DNA of 15,482 nt from Bacteroidota bacterium (GTDB lineage Bacteria; Bacteroidota; Bacteroidia; Bacteroidales; UBA1556), in assembly GCA_003648395.1 (NCBI GenBank), contig QMPB01000036.1, positions 1-15,482 of the forward strand, in the 5' to 3' direction. Shown here in pieces: positions 1 to 7,119 of the stretch. A model generated the notes under the pieces. The model saw only the letters and a list, made by a program, of their open reading frames with translations. It was not told where the DNA came from and made no database searches. Position 1 is the stretch's first letter. Each line of letters starts with the position of its first letter. The translations under genes and the position numbers were made by a program.

Positions 1-428
1 AGCTCATCAAGAACTTCAGCCGCCTTTTGCCATCGATGCATTCTATCATCCAATATAAAAGCTTTAAACTGTAGTGCTGAAGGTGCAATCTTATCTTGTG
101 GATACCATGCTACAAGAGTATCAAGATTAGCAATTGCCTCTGGAGATAAACCTAAGCCAACATTAACCTGAGCACATTCAAATAAATAATTCTTTGATAA
201 ACTATCTTCACGAAAAGCATAAGCATAATTCGTATATTGCTTAACAACTAGTTTAGCCGTTATATCATTAGATGGGTTCGAAATCCCTTTATATAATTCT
301 GATTTCAAAGAATCAATTTGCTTCTTTATATCTTCTTTCGAAATCGTATTCTCTGTATTTAAGTTGCTATCACATGAGAACATAAATCCAGAAATAGTTA
401 ATATAATTACAATATATATCTTGTTCAT
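1..428 (-). CDS. TPR-like lipoprotein, partial (3' end outside window)
   Basis: The minus strand is open from an ATG at 428 to the window edge, giving 142 residues without a stop. The N-terminus MNKIYIVIILTISGFMFSCD is a lipoprotein signal peptide with the lipidated cysteine at residue 19, so the mature protein should be membrane-anchored. Residues from about 75 on look helical and TPR-like, with a run of Ala/Leu at helix-packing positions and the pattern 'EAIANLDTLVAWYPQD' typical of tetratricopeptide units. It begins 18 bases after the def stop and is probably the last or a middle gene of the tpiA-ruvX-def unit. In Bacteroidota a TPR protein often sits between def and thrS, which is known context rather than something visible here. 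TPR lipoproteins commonly scaffold envelope complexes; the specific role is unknown. Confidence is high for a real gene and moderate for the TPR label. Confidence 0.75.
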   Translation of the reverse strand, partial: MNKIYIVIILTISGFMFSCDSNLNTENTISKEDIKKQIDSLKSELYKGISNPSNDITAKLVVKQYTNYAYAFREDSLSKNYLFECAQVNVGLGLSPEAIANLDTLVAWYPQDKIAPSALQFKAFILDDRMHRWQKAAEVLDE

Positions 429-446
429 TTCTATAGTTTTATTATT

Positions 447-1016
447 TTATCTTCTTTTCTTTTGTTTTGCAAAAATCATTCTATAATCTGCAGTCACTTT
501 TCCCTTGGTTATATCGTTAAGTTTTCCTTTAAGTATAGTTTTCCTAAGTCCTGAAAGGTGATCAACAAATAACTTACCTTCTAAGTGATCGTATTCGTGC
601 TGTATAACTCTTGCTATAACACCATCAAATTCTTTATCCTGAAACTCCCAATTAGCGTTATAATATTGAATTCTAATTTTAGAAAGACGCATTATATCCT
701 CATTAATGCCAGGCACACTCAAGCACCCTTCATTAAAAGCCCACATATCTCCAGTTTCTTCAACTAATTTAGCATTTATAAACACCTCCTTAAATTCAAT
801 CTCTGTTTGTGCTTCTTCTGTAAAAGGTGATGCATCTATTGTAAATAATCTAATGGATTTATTTATTTGGGGTGCTGCTAGACCAACACCATTGCTTTGG
901 TACATACTCTCAAACATAGATTCTATTAAGTTATCCAAATCTGGATAATCCTTATCTATGTCAATAGCAATTTTTCGTAAATTTGGGTGCCCATAGGCTA
1001 CTATTGGAAATGTCAT
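447..1016 (-). CDS. def: Peptide deformylase
   Basis: It removes the N-formyl group from nascent proteins at the ribosome exit, using a bound metal ion (usually iron). All three family motifs are present in the 189-residue product: GVGLAAPQ at about 43-50, EGCLS at 96-100 (metal ligand Cys98) and HEYDH at 140-144 (ligands His140 and His144, catalytic Glu141). I chose the ATG at 1016 because the family begins 'PIVAYG-P-LR' within a few residues of the start. A longer reading to 1040 adds eight residues (MLCEIYIK) with no family counterpart. The C-terminus is a basic tail (KQKKRR). It lies 43 bases after ruvX and 18 bases before the lipoprotein gene, so it is probably cotranscribed with both. 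Length and motifs are normal for a type I deformylase. Confidence 0.96.
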   Translation of the reverse strand: MTFPIVAYGHPNLRKIAIDIDKDYPDLDNLIESMFESMYQSNGVGLAAPQINKSIRLFTIDASPFTEEAQTEIEFKEVFINAKLVEETGDMWAFNEGCLSVPGINEDIMRLSKIRIQYYNANWEFQDKEFDGVIARVIQHEYDHLEGKLFVDHLSGLRKTILKGKLNDITKGKVTADYRMIFAKQKKRR

Positions 1017-1059
1017 TTTTATATATATTTCGCAGAGCAAACTCTCTACATTTGTTTTA

Positions 1060-1470
1060 TTATATTGAACTTAAATAAGATTGAAGAATAATAGTTGCAC
1101 TAATTTTATCAATTAATTCTTTATTTTTCCTAGCTTTCTTACTAATCCCACTATCAATCATAGTTTGAAAAGCCATTTTTGAAGTAAACCTTTCGTCAAT
1201 TCTTACAATCTCAATATTTGGAAATTTATTTCTAAGCCAACCTACAAAGTTCTCCACAAAGGTAGTTGATTCTGAAGGTTTATAATCCAACGTTATGGGC
1301 AAGCCTACAACAAAAGTATCAACATCATTTTCAGCAACATATTTCTTTATAAACACATGTATATCTTTCACATGAATAGTATCTAGTCCATTTGCTGCTA
1401 TCTTTAATTCATCAGTAACAGCAATACCAATACGTTTTTGCCCATAATCTATTGCTAAAGCACGTCCCAT
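1060..1470 (-). CDS. ruvX: RuvX/YqgF, RNase H-fold nuclease (pre-16S rRNA processing / putative Holliday junction resolvase)
   Basis: This 136-residue protein has the YqgF fold. It opens with ALAIDYGQKRIGIAVTD, the family's first acidic motif with Asp8. The central strand reads FVVGLP at about 53-58, followed by IDERFTS at 91-97 with the second acidic site, and a C-terminal DKISATIILQSYL with Asp121. The family matures the 5' end of 16S rRNA in Escherichia coli and was earlier proposed as a Holliday junction resolvase, so the name carries that ambiguity. Its length matches the family. It starts 6 bases after the tpiA stop and ends 43 bases before def, so all three probably share the promoter in front of tpiA. 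The start ATG is unambiguous because the family begins M-G-R-x-L-A-x-D. Confidence 0.93.
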   Translation of the reverse strand: MGRALAIDYGQKRIGIAVTDELKIAANGLDTIHVKDIHVFIKKYVAENDVDTFVVGLPITLDYKPSESTTFVENFVGWLRNKFPNIEIVRIDERFTSKMAFQTMIDSGISKKARKNKELIDKISATIILQSYLSSI

Positions 1471-1476
1471 AATATA

Positions 1477-2235
1477 TTAGAATGAATTTGCAATAGTAAT
1501 AAAGTCCTTAGCTATTAATGAAGCTCCACCGATAAGTCCACCATCTACATCCTTATTTGAAAATAGCTCTTTTGCATTTTTTGCATTACAGCTTCCACCA
1601 TAAAGAATTGTAGTTTCTTCAGCTATATCACTACCATATTTCTCTGATATAACATCTCTAATAAAAGCATGCATCTCTTGTGCTTGCTCAGGGCTAGCAG
1701 TTACTCCAGTACCTATTGCCCATACCGGCTCATAAGCTACTACAATATTAGAAAACTCACTAGCAGACAAATGAAATAAACCTTCTGAAAGTTGTTTTTT
1801 CACCAAATCAAAATGATTACCAGCTTCCCTATCATCAAGTTGCTCTCCTATGCAAAAGATTGGCTCAATACCAAACTCCAGAAGATTATCTACCTTTTGA
1901 GCCAACATTTCTGATGATTCAGAAAAGTACTTTCTACGCTCACTGTGGCCAATAATGCAATATTCTACATCTACAGAATTCAACATTTCTACAGATAATT
2001 CACCAGTATATGCTCCCGATTTTTGATGTGAAACATTCTGAGCGCCTATTTTTAAATCACTAGATTCCGCAAAATCTGTAGCAAGTTCTAAATATAATGA
2101 TGGAGGACATACCACTAGTTGAACATCCTTAAGAGGATTATTACTTAATTCTTCAGAAATTTGAAATAAAAGCTCATCTGCTTCATCAAATTTTTTATTC
2201 ATTTTCCAGTTACCTGCAACAATTTTTGATCTCAT
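1477..2235 (-). CDS. tpiA: Triosephosphate isomerase
   Basis: It interconverts dihydroxyacetone phosphate and glyceraldehyde 3-phosphate in glycolysis and gluconeogenesis, in the cytoplasm. The 252-residue sequence has the complete active site: Lys11 in VAGNWKMN, the electrophile His97 in IIGHSERR and the catalytic base Glu169 in AYEPVWAIGTG, followed by the phosphate-binding loops YGGSC and GGLIGGASL near the C-terminus. Loop 6 (VWAIGTG) is intact. The start ATG lies next to the usual M-x-x-K-I-V-A-G-N-W beginning. It is the first gene of a tpiA-ruvX-def-lipoprotein unit, with 6 bases to ruvX, and has a 289-base gap upstream that holds a -7 promoter box and the terminator of the preceding ompH gene. 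Nothing unusual is seen in the protein. Confidence 0.98.
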   Translation of the reverse strand: MRSKIVAGNWKMNKKFDEADELLFQISEELSNNPLKDVQLVVCPPSLYLELATDFAESSDLKIGAQNVSHQKSGAYTGELSVEMLNSVDVEYCIIGHSERRKYFSESSEMLAQKVDNLLEFGIEPIFCIGEQLDDREAGNHFDLVKKQLSEGLFHLSASEFSNIVVAYEPVWAIGTGVTASPEQAQEMHAFIRDVISEKYGSDIAEETTILYGGSCNAKNAKELFSNKDVDGGLIGGASLIAKDFITIANSF

Positions 2236-2321
2236 AATAAGGGTGTTATATTGTTATAATAATATATTTTCTATTCTATAGTTAGAAATAATAGCTTAAT
2301 ATAATGCTCTTTCAATAACTA

Positions 2322-2329
2322 CAAAAGTA
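2322..2329 (-). promoter_or_regulatory. Candidate -7 promoter box for tpiA operon
   Basis: On the minus strand this reads TACTTTTG, a full match to the Bacteroidota -7 consensus TAnnTTTG, 86 bases before the tpiA ATG. No TTG -33 element is found at the usual 19-23 base distance upstream, so the call rests on the -7 box and its position after the ompH terminator. Confidence 0.45.
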
Positions 2330-2467
2330 ATACTATTACGCTCGTATAAGTTATTTTTTTTGTGAAAAAATTCTAAAATTAAGACTAGTGTAAAGTCTCA
2401 TGTTTATAAATGAAGTAGTCAGATGATAGACAACTTATTCATTGACTAATTTTACTAAAAACACTTC

Positions 2468-2504
2468 AAAAAAAAAGGCTGTTTGAATTAACAAACAACC
2501 TTTT
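2468..2504 (-). terminator. Intrinsic terminator after ompH (second copy)
   Basis: On the minus strand AAAGGTTGTTTG pairs with CAAACAGCCTTT (2492-2503 with 2474-2485; one G-U pair) around a 6-base AT loop, and a run of about nine T follows. It begins 21 bases beyond the ompH stop at 2525. This closes the porG-uppS-bamA-ompH-ompH unit and separates it from tpiA. Confidence 0.9.
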
Positions 2505-2524
2505 AATATAATTTCCTTACAGTA

Positions 2525-3064
2525 CTACTGTCCCAAAGTTGGTACAGGCTTATCTTTTAATCCCATTTTATTCTTAACTAATGGTAGAATATCAGATGAC
2601 TCTTCAAAGTAAATAACTTGCTCTTGCGAGTTATTTATGATATGAGAATATCCATTTTCTTTTGCTACTTCCTTAATAGCCGTTCTAATACGGTCAAGTA
2701 AAGGATTAATTTGTTCTTGTTCAAAAGCATCTAACTCAGCAGGAGCTCCTTGCTGAATTCTTTCAATTCTCTTTTGCAAGTCTACTAAGCCCTCTTCTAG
2801 AGCACTATTAATAATATTTGTATTCTGAGCACGAGTCATTTCTAACTCTTTAGCTTTCTGCTGATACTCTGCTACCATCATTTGCAAATCTCTTTGAATA
2901 CTTTCGTATTTTGCTTTATAAGCAACTTGCAAAGAATCATATTCTGGCATTAGTACTAATATTTCACCAATATTTACTACGCCTACTTTTGTTTTTTGAG
3001 CTTGTACAGTAAATACAGAGAACATCAATACAACTAATACTGCTAAAATTTTAATATGTTTCAT
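2525..3064 (-). CDS. OmpH/Skp-family periplasmic chaperone, copy 2
   Basis: This is a 179-residue secreted protein with a signal peptide cleaved near residue 22 (VQA|QK). The mature part opens with KVGVVNIGEILVLMPEY, the conserved Skp start in which a short strand (V-x-x-x-x-I) leads into a proline. Residues about 45-130 form the long charged helical pair of the Skp tentacles, rich in Glu, Lys and Gln. The C-terminal GYSHIINNS strand returns to the trimer body. Skp proteins hold unfolded outer-membrane proteins in the periplasm and hand them to BamA, whose gene lies two positions upstream. It follows the first ompH copy by 131 bases, a gap with a perfect hairpin and a possible internal promoter, so this copy may also be expressed on its own. 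Tandem ompH genes after bamA are known from Porphyromonas gingivalis. Confidence 0.9.
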   Translation of the reverse strand: MKHIKILAVLVVLMFSVFTVQAQKTKVGVVNIGEILVLMPEYDSLQVAYKAKYESIQRDLQMMVAEYQQKAKELEMTRAQNTNIINSALEEGLVDLQKRIERIQQGAPAELDAFEQEQINPLLDRIRTAIKEVAKENGYSHIINNSQEQVIYFEESSDILPLVKNKMGLKDKPVPTLGQ

Positions 3065-3079
3065 TTCAATAATTTAAGT

Positions 3080-3111
3080 AAAATTATAACGACCACTTTA
3101 GTTATAATTTT
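3080..3111 (-). other. Perfect 11-bp hairpin in the ompH1-ompH2 leader
   Basis: AAAATTATAAC (3080-3090) and GTTATAATTTT (3101-3111) are exact inverted repeats around a 10-base loop. The loop contains GACCAC (3091-3096 on the plus strand), and its complement GTGGTC lies outside the hairpin at 3133-3138, so a loop-tail pairing (pseudoknot) or an alternative fold is possible in the transcript. No T run follows the stem directly, so it is not a standard terminator. It sits 15 bases before the ATG of the second ompH gene. Confidence 0.5.
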
Positions 3112-3162
3112 CAAGATTAATAATTTAATAATGTGGTCAAAAAATATTTTAAAACCAATCGG

Positions 3163-3170
3163 CAAATTTA
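3163..3170 (-). promoter_or_regulatory. Possible internal -7 box before second ompH
   Basis: The minus strand reads TAAATTTG, a full match to TAnnTTTG, 98 bases before the second ompH ATG. The nearest TTG upstream is only 14 bases away, too close for a normal -33 element, and the region is very AT-rich, so chance is a fair explanation. Confidence 0.25.
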
Positions 3171-3195
3171 ATAAAAAAATTCATCAATATTGCTA

Positions 3196-3780
3196 CTATC
3201 TTCTTTTAGTCGAGTTTTTACTACTGCTACTTCCACTGCCTCCACTTTTACCACTGTTGCTTCCTCCTGCTGAATAGCCTAAATCCTCTAACACTTCATC
3301 ACTCTTATCATATCGTTCGTTGGCGTATAGTATACTCAAGCTACCTGACCTATCAAAAATCATTGCGTAACCTCTCTGGTCGGCCATTGTTTTTATTGCA
3401 TTAAAAATTTTATCTTGAAGTGGCTTAATTAGTTCTTCACGCTTTTTAAACAAATCGCCATCTTTTCCAAAACGCTTTTTCTTCAACTCACGTAAGTTTT
3501 TTTCTTTCTGAAAAATTTCATCCTCTCGCTGTTTCTTCACATCCTCTGGTAATAATACGGCATCAGTTTGATAAGCTTTGAATAACCGGTCAATTTCACC
3601 AATTTTTTCTTCAATTTCTTGTTGCCATTTTTTTGATAAATCATCAAGTTGAGTTTGCGACATTTTATATTCTGGAATATTATCCAGAATATACTGTGTA
3701 TCTACATAAGCAAACTTTTGCGCTTGAGCTCCAATTCCAACCCCTAAGAATAATACAATTGCTACTAATATTTTTTTCAT
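3196..3780 (-). CDS. OmpH/Skp-family periplasmic chaperone, copy 1, with Ser/Gly/Lys tail
   Basis: This 194-residue protein has a signal peptide cleaved near residue 20 (AQA|QK). It then begins KFAYVDTQYILDNIPEY, the family's first strand and helix turn. Residues about 40-130 are a highly charged coiled pair of helices, the Skp arms, and GYAMIFDRSGSLSILYAN (138-154) is the return strand. It probably forms a trimer in the periplasm that carries outer-membrane proteins to the BamA encoded just upstream (82-base gap). Unlike the second copy it ends in a low-complexity tail from about residue 171, almost only Ser, Gly, Lys and Asn, finishing in KRR. The tail is probably disordered and cationic; its function is unknown. 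The two copies differ strongly in sequence, so any duplication is old. Confidence 0.9.
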   Translation of the reverse strand: MKKILVAIVLFLGVGIGAQAQKFAYVDTQYILDNIPEYKMSQTQLDDLSKKWQQEIEEKIGEIDRLFKAYQTDAVLLPEDVKKQREDEIFQKEKNLRELKKKRFGKDGDLFKKREELIKPLQDKIFNAIKTMADQRGYAMIFDRSGSLSILYANERYDKSDEVLEDLGYSAGGSNSGKSGGSGSSSSKNSTKRR

Positions 3781-3862
3781 TTTATGTATATTTATGAATT
3801 AAGCTGATGCACTAACAATAAATGTTCCAAGAATCATCGTATTCAATTATTTCACATTTTTT

Positions 3863-6358
3863 TTAATCAATAGAACCATTCATAGAGAAGTGAAACTGAT
3901 TTCCTGCCATTCCAGGGAATCCTGGTATAGGATCGTATCCATAAGCCCAATCAAGACCAAGTAAACCAAACATTGGCAAATAAATTCTTGCACCAACTCC
4001 TGCAGAACGGTGAACATCATATGGATTAAATTTATCTAAAGTAGCCCACGAGTTACCTGCTTCAACAAAAGCAAGAATAAATACTGTTGCCATTGGGTTT
4101 GTAGAAATTGGATAACGTAATTCCATAGTGTATTTAGTATATACCGTTGCTCCATTGGGTGGCGAAAGTGAGTTATTTGTATAACCTCTCATACCTACTA
4201 GCTCTCTACCATCAAGCGAATAACCACTCAGTCCATCACCTCCAAGGTAAAATCTTTCAAATGGCGAATAGCCTATATCTTCATTATAATATCCTAAGAA
4301 ACCAAATTTAGCTCTTGTATGTAAAACTAACTTTCGCTCAGCACTTGATTTTCCGAAATATGTAAACCAAGCAAATTTAACTTTAATTTTATAATACTCA
4401 ATCCAATTAAATTTCTCTGAATCTTCCATATGAAGATAGTCCTTATTATTCAATAAACTATAAGGTGGAGTAAATTGAAAACTTGTAGAAATCTCTGAAC
4501 CCGTTGTTGGGTATATTGGAGCATCTACCGAGTTTCTACTCAAGGCTACAGTATATGATAAGTTATTTGAATTACCATTATCAAAACTAAAAACTCGAGC
4601 GTAGTTATTCAAATTATAATTCTGAAAACTTATGCTCTGATACAATTGAAAATAATCATCAGGCCATTTAAGTCTTTTTCCTAAACCTACAGTTATTCCC
4701 GAAATTGTAATAGCTGACCTATTAGGAGTTCCTATTGGTTGACCATTAGTTTGCACTGATTGGTACGCCGACACAGATAAGGCCATTGGTTTTTTACCAC
4801 CTAACCAAGGCTCGGTAAACGATGCACTATACGATTGATAATAAATACCATTTGATTGTATTCTTAAACTTAGTTTCTGACCATCTCCTGAAGGAATTGG
4901 TCGCCAGGCTTTTTTATCGCCTACCCCTTTTAAAGAAAAGTTATTAAAAGAAACTCCAACAGTACCAATAAGTGCACCCATACCCCAACCCAACGACATT
5001 TCTATCTGGTCAGAAGATGTTTCTTCAACTATATATTCTATATCCACAGTTCCTTCAGCAGGATTTGGCTTTGGATTAACATTAAGCTTTTGTGGATCAA
5101 AATACTGCAACTGTGCTAACTCTCGTTGTGTACGAATAATATCGGCTCTATTAAATAGTTGCCCTGGCTTGGTACGTATTTCTCTAAGTATCACATTATC
5201 ATGTGTCTTAGTATTTCCCTTAACAGTTACACTACTAACTATTGCTTGTTTTCCTTCGTAAATTCTTACCTCCAGATCTATTGTATCACCTTTAATCCTA
5301 CTCTCTACAGGTGTTATAGACGAGAATAAATAACCTTGATTCATATATAAAGAGTGAACATCACCCTTTTCCATATCCATAAAAAGGCGAGTTTCTAACT
5401 TATCTCTATCATATACATCACCTCTTTTAAGTCCAAGAACTCTATTTAGTGTTTTTGTAGTATATTTAGTATTACCTACCCAATTTATCTCACCAAAGTA
5501 AAAACGTGTTCCTTCATTAATATTAACATACAAATCAACCAATTGATCATTAATCTTAACAATACTATCACTTATTATTCGAGCATCTCTATAACCCTGT
5601 TTATTATAATAAGCCATCACTGTTTTCATATCTTCATCAAAATCATTCTTAATATATTTTGATTTTTTCCAGATTCGATACCAGCGTTTTTCTTTAGTTT
5701 CCTTAAGTTTCATTTTTAGTTGCTCAGTGTCAAGATCCTTAGAGCCAACTATATGTATTTCATTAATCTTTACTTTCTCATTCTTTTTAATATCAAAAAC
5801 AAGTGCAATCTGATTAGAAAGAACAGTATCTTTTTTCTGTATTACATTTGTTTCTACAAAATAAAATCCTTTATCAATAAAGTATTGGTTTATAATATTT
5901 CTAGATCTAATAATAACATTTTCGTTAACAGCATCACCTCTTACAATACCAAGTTCATCGCGTAAATCATCAGCCTCAGACTTACGAATATTTCTAAAGC
6001 TAAATCTATTAAGCTTTGGCATTTCAATAAGTTCAATATCTAGATAAATCTTATCACCTTGAATTTTCGTATAAGTAATTACAATATTCTCAAAAAGGCC
6101 TTGCTTCCATAACTTCTTTATTGCTTTTGCAATATCATCGCCAGGTATAGTAATCTTATCACCAACAGAAAGCCCAGATATCATAATAAGAACATTATTA
6201 TCAAGATACTTTACTCCACTAATGGTGATACCACCTATAAAATATTCTTTTGGAGATGTATAATCAATTCTGTCATCAGATTTCTGCTTCTGTTGTGAAT
6301 AAGCAAGATTAGATGACAACATCATCATTATTATTATTAATAAAATACTATTCTTCAT
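3863..6358 (-). CDS. bamA: Outer membrane protein assembly factor BamA (Omp85)
   Basis: This 831-residue protein is the central subunit of the BAM machine, which folds and inserts beta-barrels into the outer membrane. It has a signal peptide cleaved near residue 21 (AYS|QQ), then about five POTRA repeats in residues 38-452, recognisable by recurring 'I-x-G-x-x-x-x-x-x-I/L' starts (e.g. ITISGVKYLDNN, INWVGNTKY, VTVKGNTKTH), and a C-terminal 16-strand-type barrel from about 453. The substrate-exit loop L6 motif is MRGY at 723-726 (VRGF in most species), keeping the essential Arg724. The protein ends QFHFSMNGSID, so the last residue is Asp rather than the aromatic residue usual for the final strand. 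It lies 16 bases after uppS and 82 before the first ompH, and is probably transcribed from the promoter in front of porG. Identity is secure. Confidence 0.96.
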   Translation of the reverse strand: MKNSILLIIIMMMLSSNLAYSQQKQKSDDRIDYTSPKEYFIGGITISGVKYLDNNVLIMISGLSVGDKITIPGDDIAKAIKKLWKQGLFENIVITYTKIQGDKIYLDIELIEMPKLNRFSFRNIRKSEADDLRDELGIVRGDAVNENVIIRSRNIINQYFIDKGFYFVETNVIQKKDTVLSNQIALVFDIKKNEKVKINEIHIVGSKDLDTEQLKMKLKETKEKRWYRIWKKSKYIKNDFDEDMKTVMAYYNKQGYRDARIISDSIVKINDQLVDLYVNINEGTRFYFGEINWVGNTKYTTKTLNRVLGLKRGDVYDRDKLETRLFMDMEKGDVHSLYMNQGYLFSSITPVESRIKGDTIDLEVRIYEGKQAIVSSVTVKGNTKTHDNVILREIRTKPGQLFNRADIIRTQRELAQLQYFDPQKLNVNPKPNPAEGTVDIEYIVEETSSDQIEMSLGWGMGALIGTVGVSFNNFSLKGVGDKKAWRPIPSGDGQKLSLRIQSNGIYYQSYSASFTEPWLGGKKPMALSVSAYQSVQTNGQPIGTPNRSAITISGITVGLGKRLKWPDDYFQLYQSISFQNYNLNNYARVFSFDNGNSNNLSYTVALSRNSVDAPIYPTTGSEISTSFQFTPPYSLLNNKDYLHMEDSEKFNWIEYYKIKVKFAWFTYFGKSSAERKLVLHTRAKFGFLGYYNEDIGYSPFERFYLGGDGLSGYSLDGRELVGMRGYTNNSLSPPNGATVYTKYTMELRYPISTNPMATVFILAFVEAGNSWATLDKFNPYDVHRSAGVGARIYLPMFGLLGLDWAYGYDPIPGFPGMAGNQFHFSMNGSID

Positions 6359-6374
6359 TCTTTAGTCTTCTTTT

Positions 6375-7118
6375 TTATAGTTGCTCACTAGTTTTTCCAA
6401 ACCTACGTTCTCTATTCTGAAAATCGTAAATTGCCTCATACAAATCATTCTTTCTAATATCTGGCCAAAGTTTATCCGTAAAGTAAAGTTCAGCATAAGC
6501 TAATTGCCACATTAAGAAGTTACTGATTCTTAATTCACCACTGGTACGTATCATTAACTCTGGGTCAGGAATACCACTTGTATAAAGCTCATTACTTAAT
6601 GCTAATTCCGTAAAATCTTTTTCTGATATTTCATTATTCTTAAGTTTTACAGCTAATTTCTTTGCTGCATTAACTATTTCATAACGAGAGCCATAACTCA
6701 ATGCCAACACTAGGGTTAAACCATCGTTATCAGCAGTTTCAGCAATAGCTTCTCTTAATGTTTTCTGGCTAATAGAAGGCAATGAGGATAAATCACCAAT
6801 TGCCTGTAATCGTATATTATTTTTTTTTAAATCTTTAATTTCCTTTTTAATACTACTTACCAATAATGTCATAAGAGCATCAACTTCTGCCTTAGGTCTA
6901 TTCCAATTTTCTGTAGAAAAAGCATAAAGAGTAATATAATCTACTCCAAGCTCAGAACCCGCTTCTGAAACTTCACGAACAGGCAGTACTCCGGCTTTAT
7001 GCCCAAGGGCACGTAATTTACCATGCTTTTTAGCCCATCTACCGTTACCATCCATTATTATAGCAATATGTTTCGGGACTTTACTTAAATCAATTCTCTC
7101 TTTCAAAATCTCTAGCAA
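6375..7118 (-). CDS. uppS: Isoprenyl transferase, (di-trans,poly-cis) undecaprenyl diphosphate synthase
   Basis: It condenses farnesyl diphosphate with eight isopentenyl diphosphates to make the C55 lipid carrier for peptidoglycan and surface glycans, at the cytoplasmic face of the inner membrane. Visible motifs are HIAIIMDGNGRWA with the Mg-binding Asp23, LYAFSTENWNRP at about 64-75, and IRTSGELRISNFLMWQ with the diphosphate-binding Arg191 and Arg197. Length (about 247) is normal. No ATG is available near the expected N-terminus. Either TTG at 7118, one base after the porG stop (TAA T TTG), or TTG at 7106, giving a start MKERIDLSKVPKH closer to the family, must be used. Both imply translation close-coupled to porG. 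It is followed by bamA after 16 bases. The order porG-uppS-bamA matches that in Porphyromonas gingivalis. Confidence 0.95.
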   Translation of the reverse strand: MLEILKERIDLSKVPKHIAIIMDGNGRWAKKHGKLRALGHKAGVLPVREVSEAGSELGVDYITLYAFSTENWNRPKAEVDALMTLLVSSIKKEIKDLKKNNIRLQAIGDLSSLPSISQKTLREAIAETADNDGLTLVLALSYGSRYEIVNAAKKLAVKLKNNEISEKDFTELALSNELYTSGIPDPELMIRTSGELRISNFLMWQLAYAELYFTDKLWPDIRKNDLYEAIYDFQNRERRFGKTSEQL

Positions 7119-7119
7119 A

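Noticed and set aside
585..948. Two plus-strand ORFs opposite def
   Set aside because: They are antisense to conserved deformylase motifs and show no family features.
1017..1040. Eight-residue N-terminal extension of deformylase
   Set aside because: The extension has no counterpart in the family; the ATG at 1016 gives the normal start.
2380..2400. Short inverted repeat AGACT...AGTCT upstream of tpiA
   Set aside because: Only five base pairs with a loop of about seven bases in AT-rich DNA; expected by chance.
3056..3277. Plus-strand 73-codon ORF ending in Leu/Pro repeats
   Set aside because: The Leu/Pro run is the antisense of the Ser/Gly tail codons of the first ompH; the rest is intergenic.
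5720..5965. Plus-strand 81-codon ORF opposite bamA
   Set aside because: It is antisense to a POTRA-encoding region and its composition is an AT-rich shadow (Ile, Asn, Phe, Tyr).
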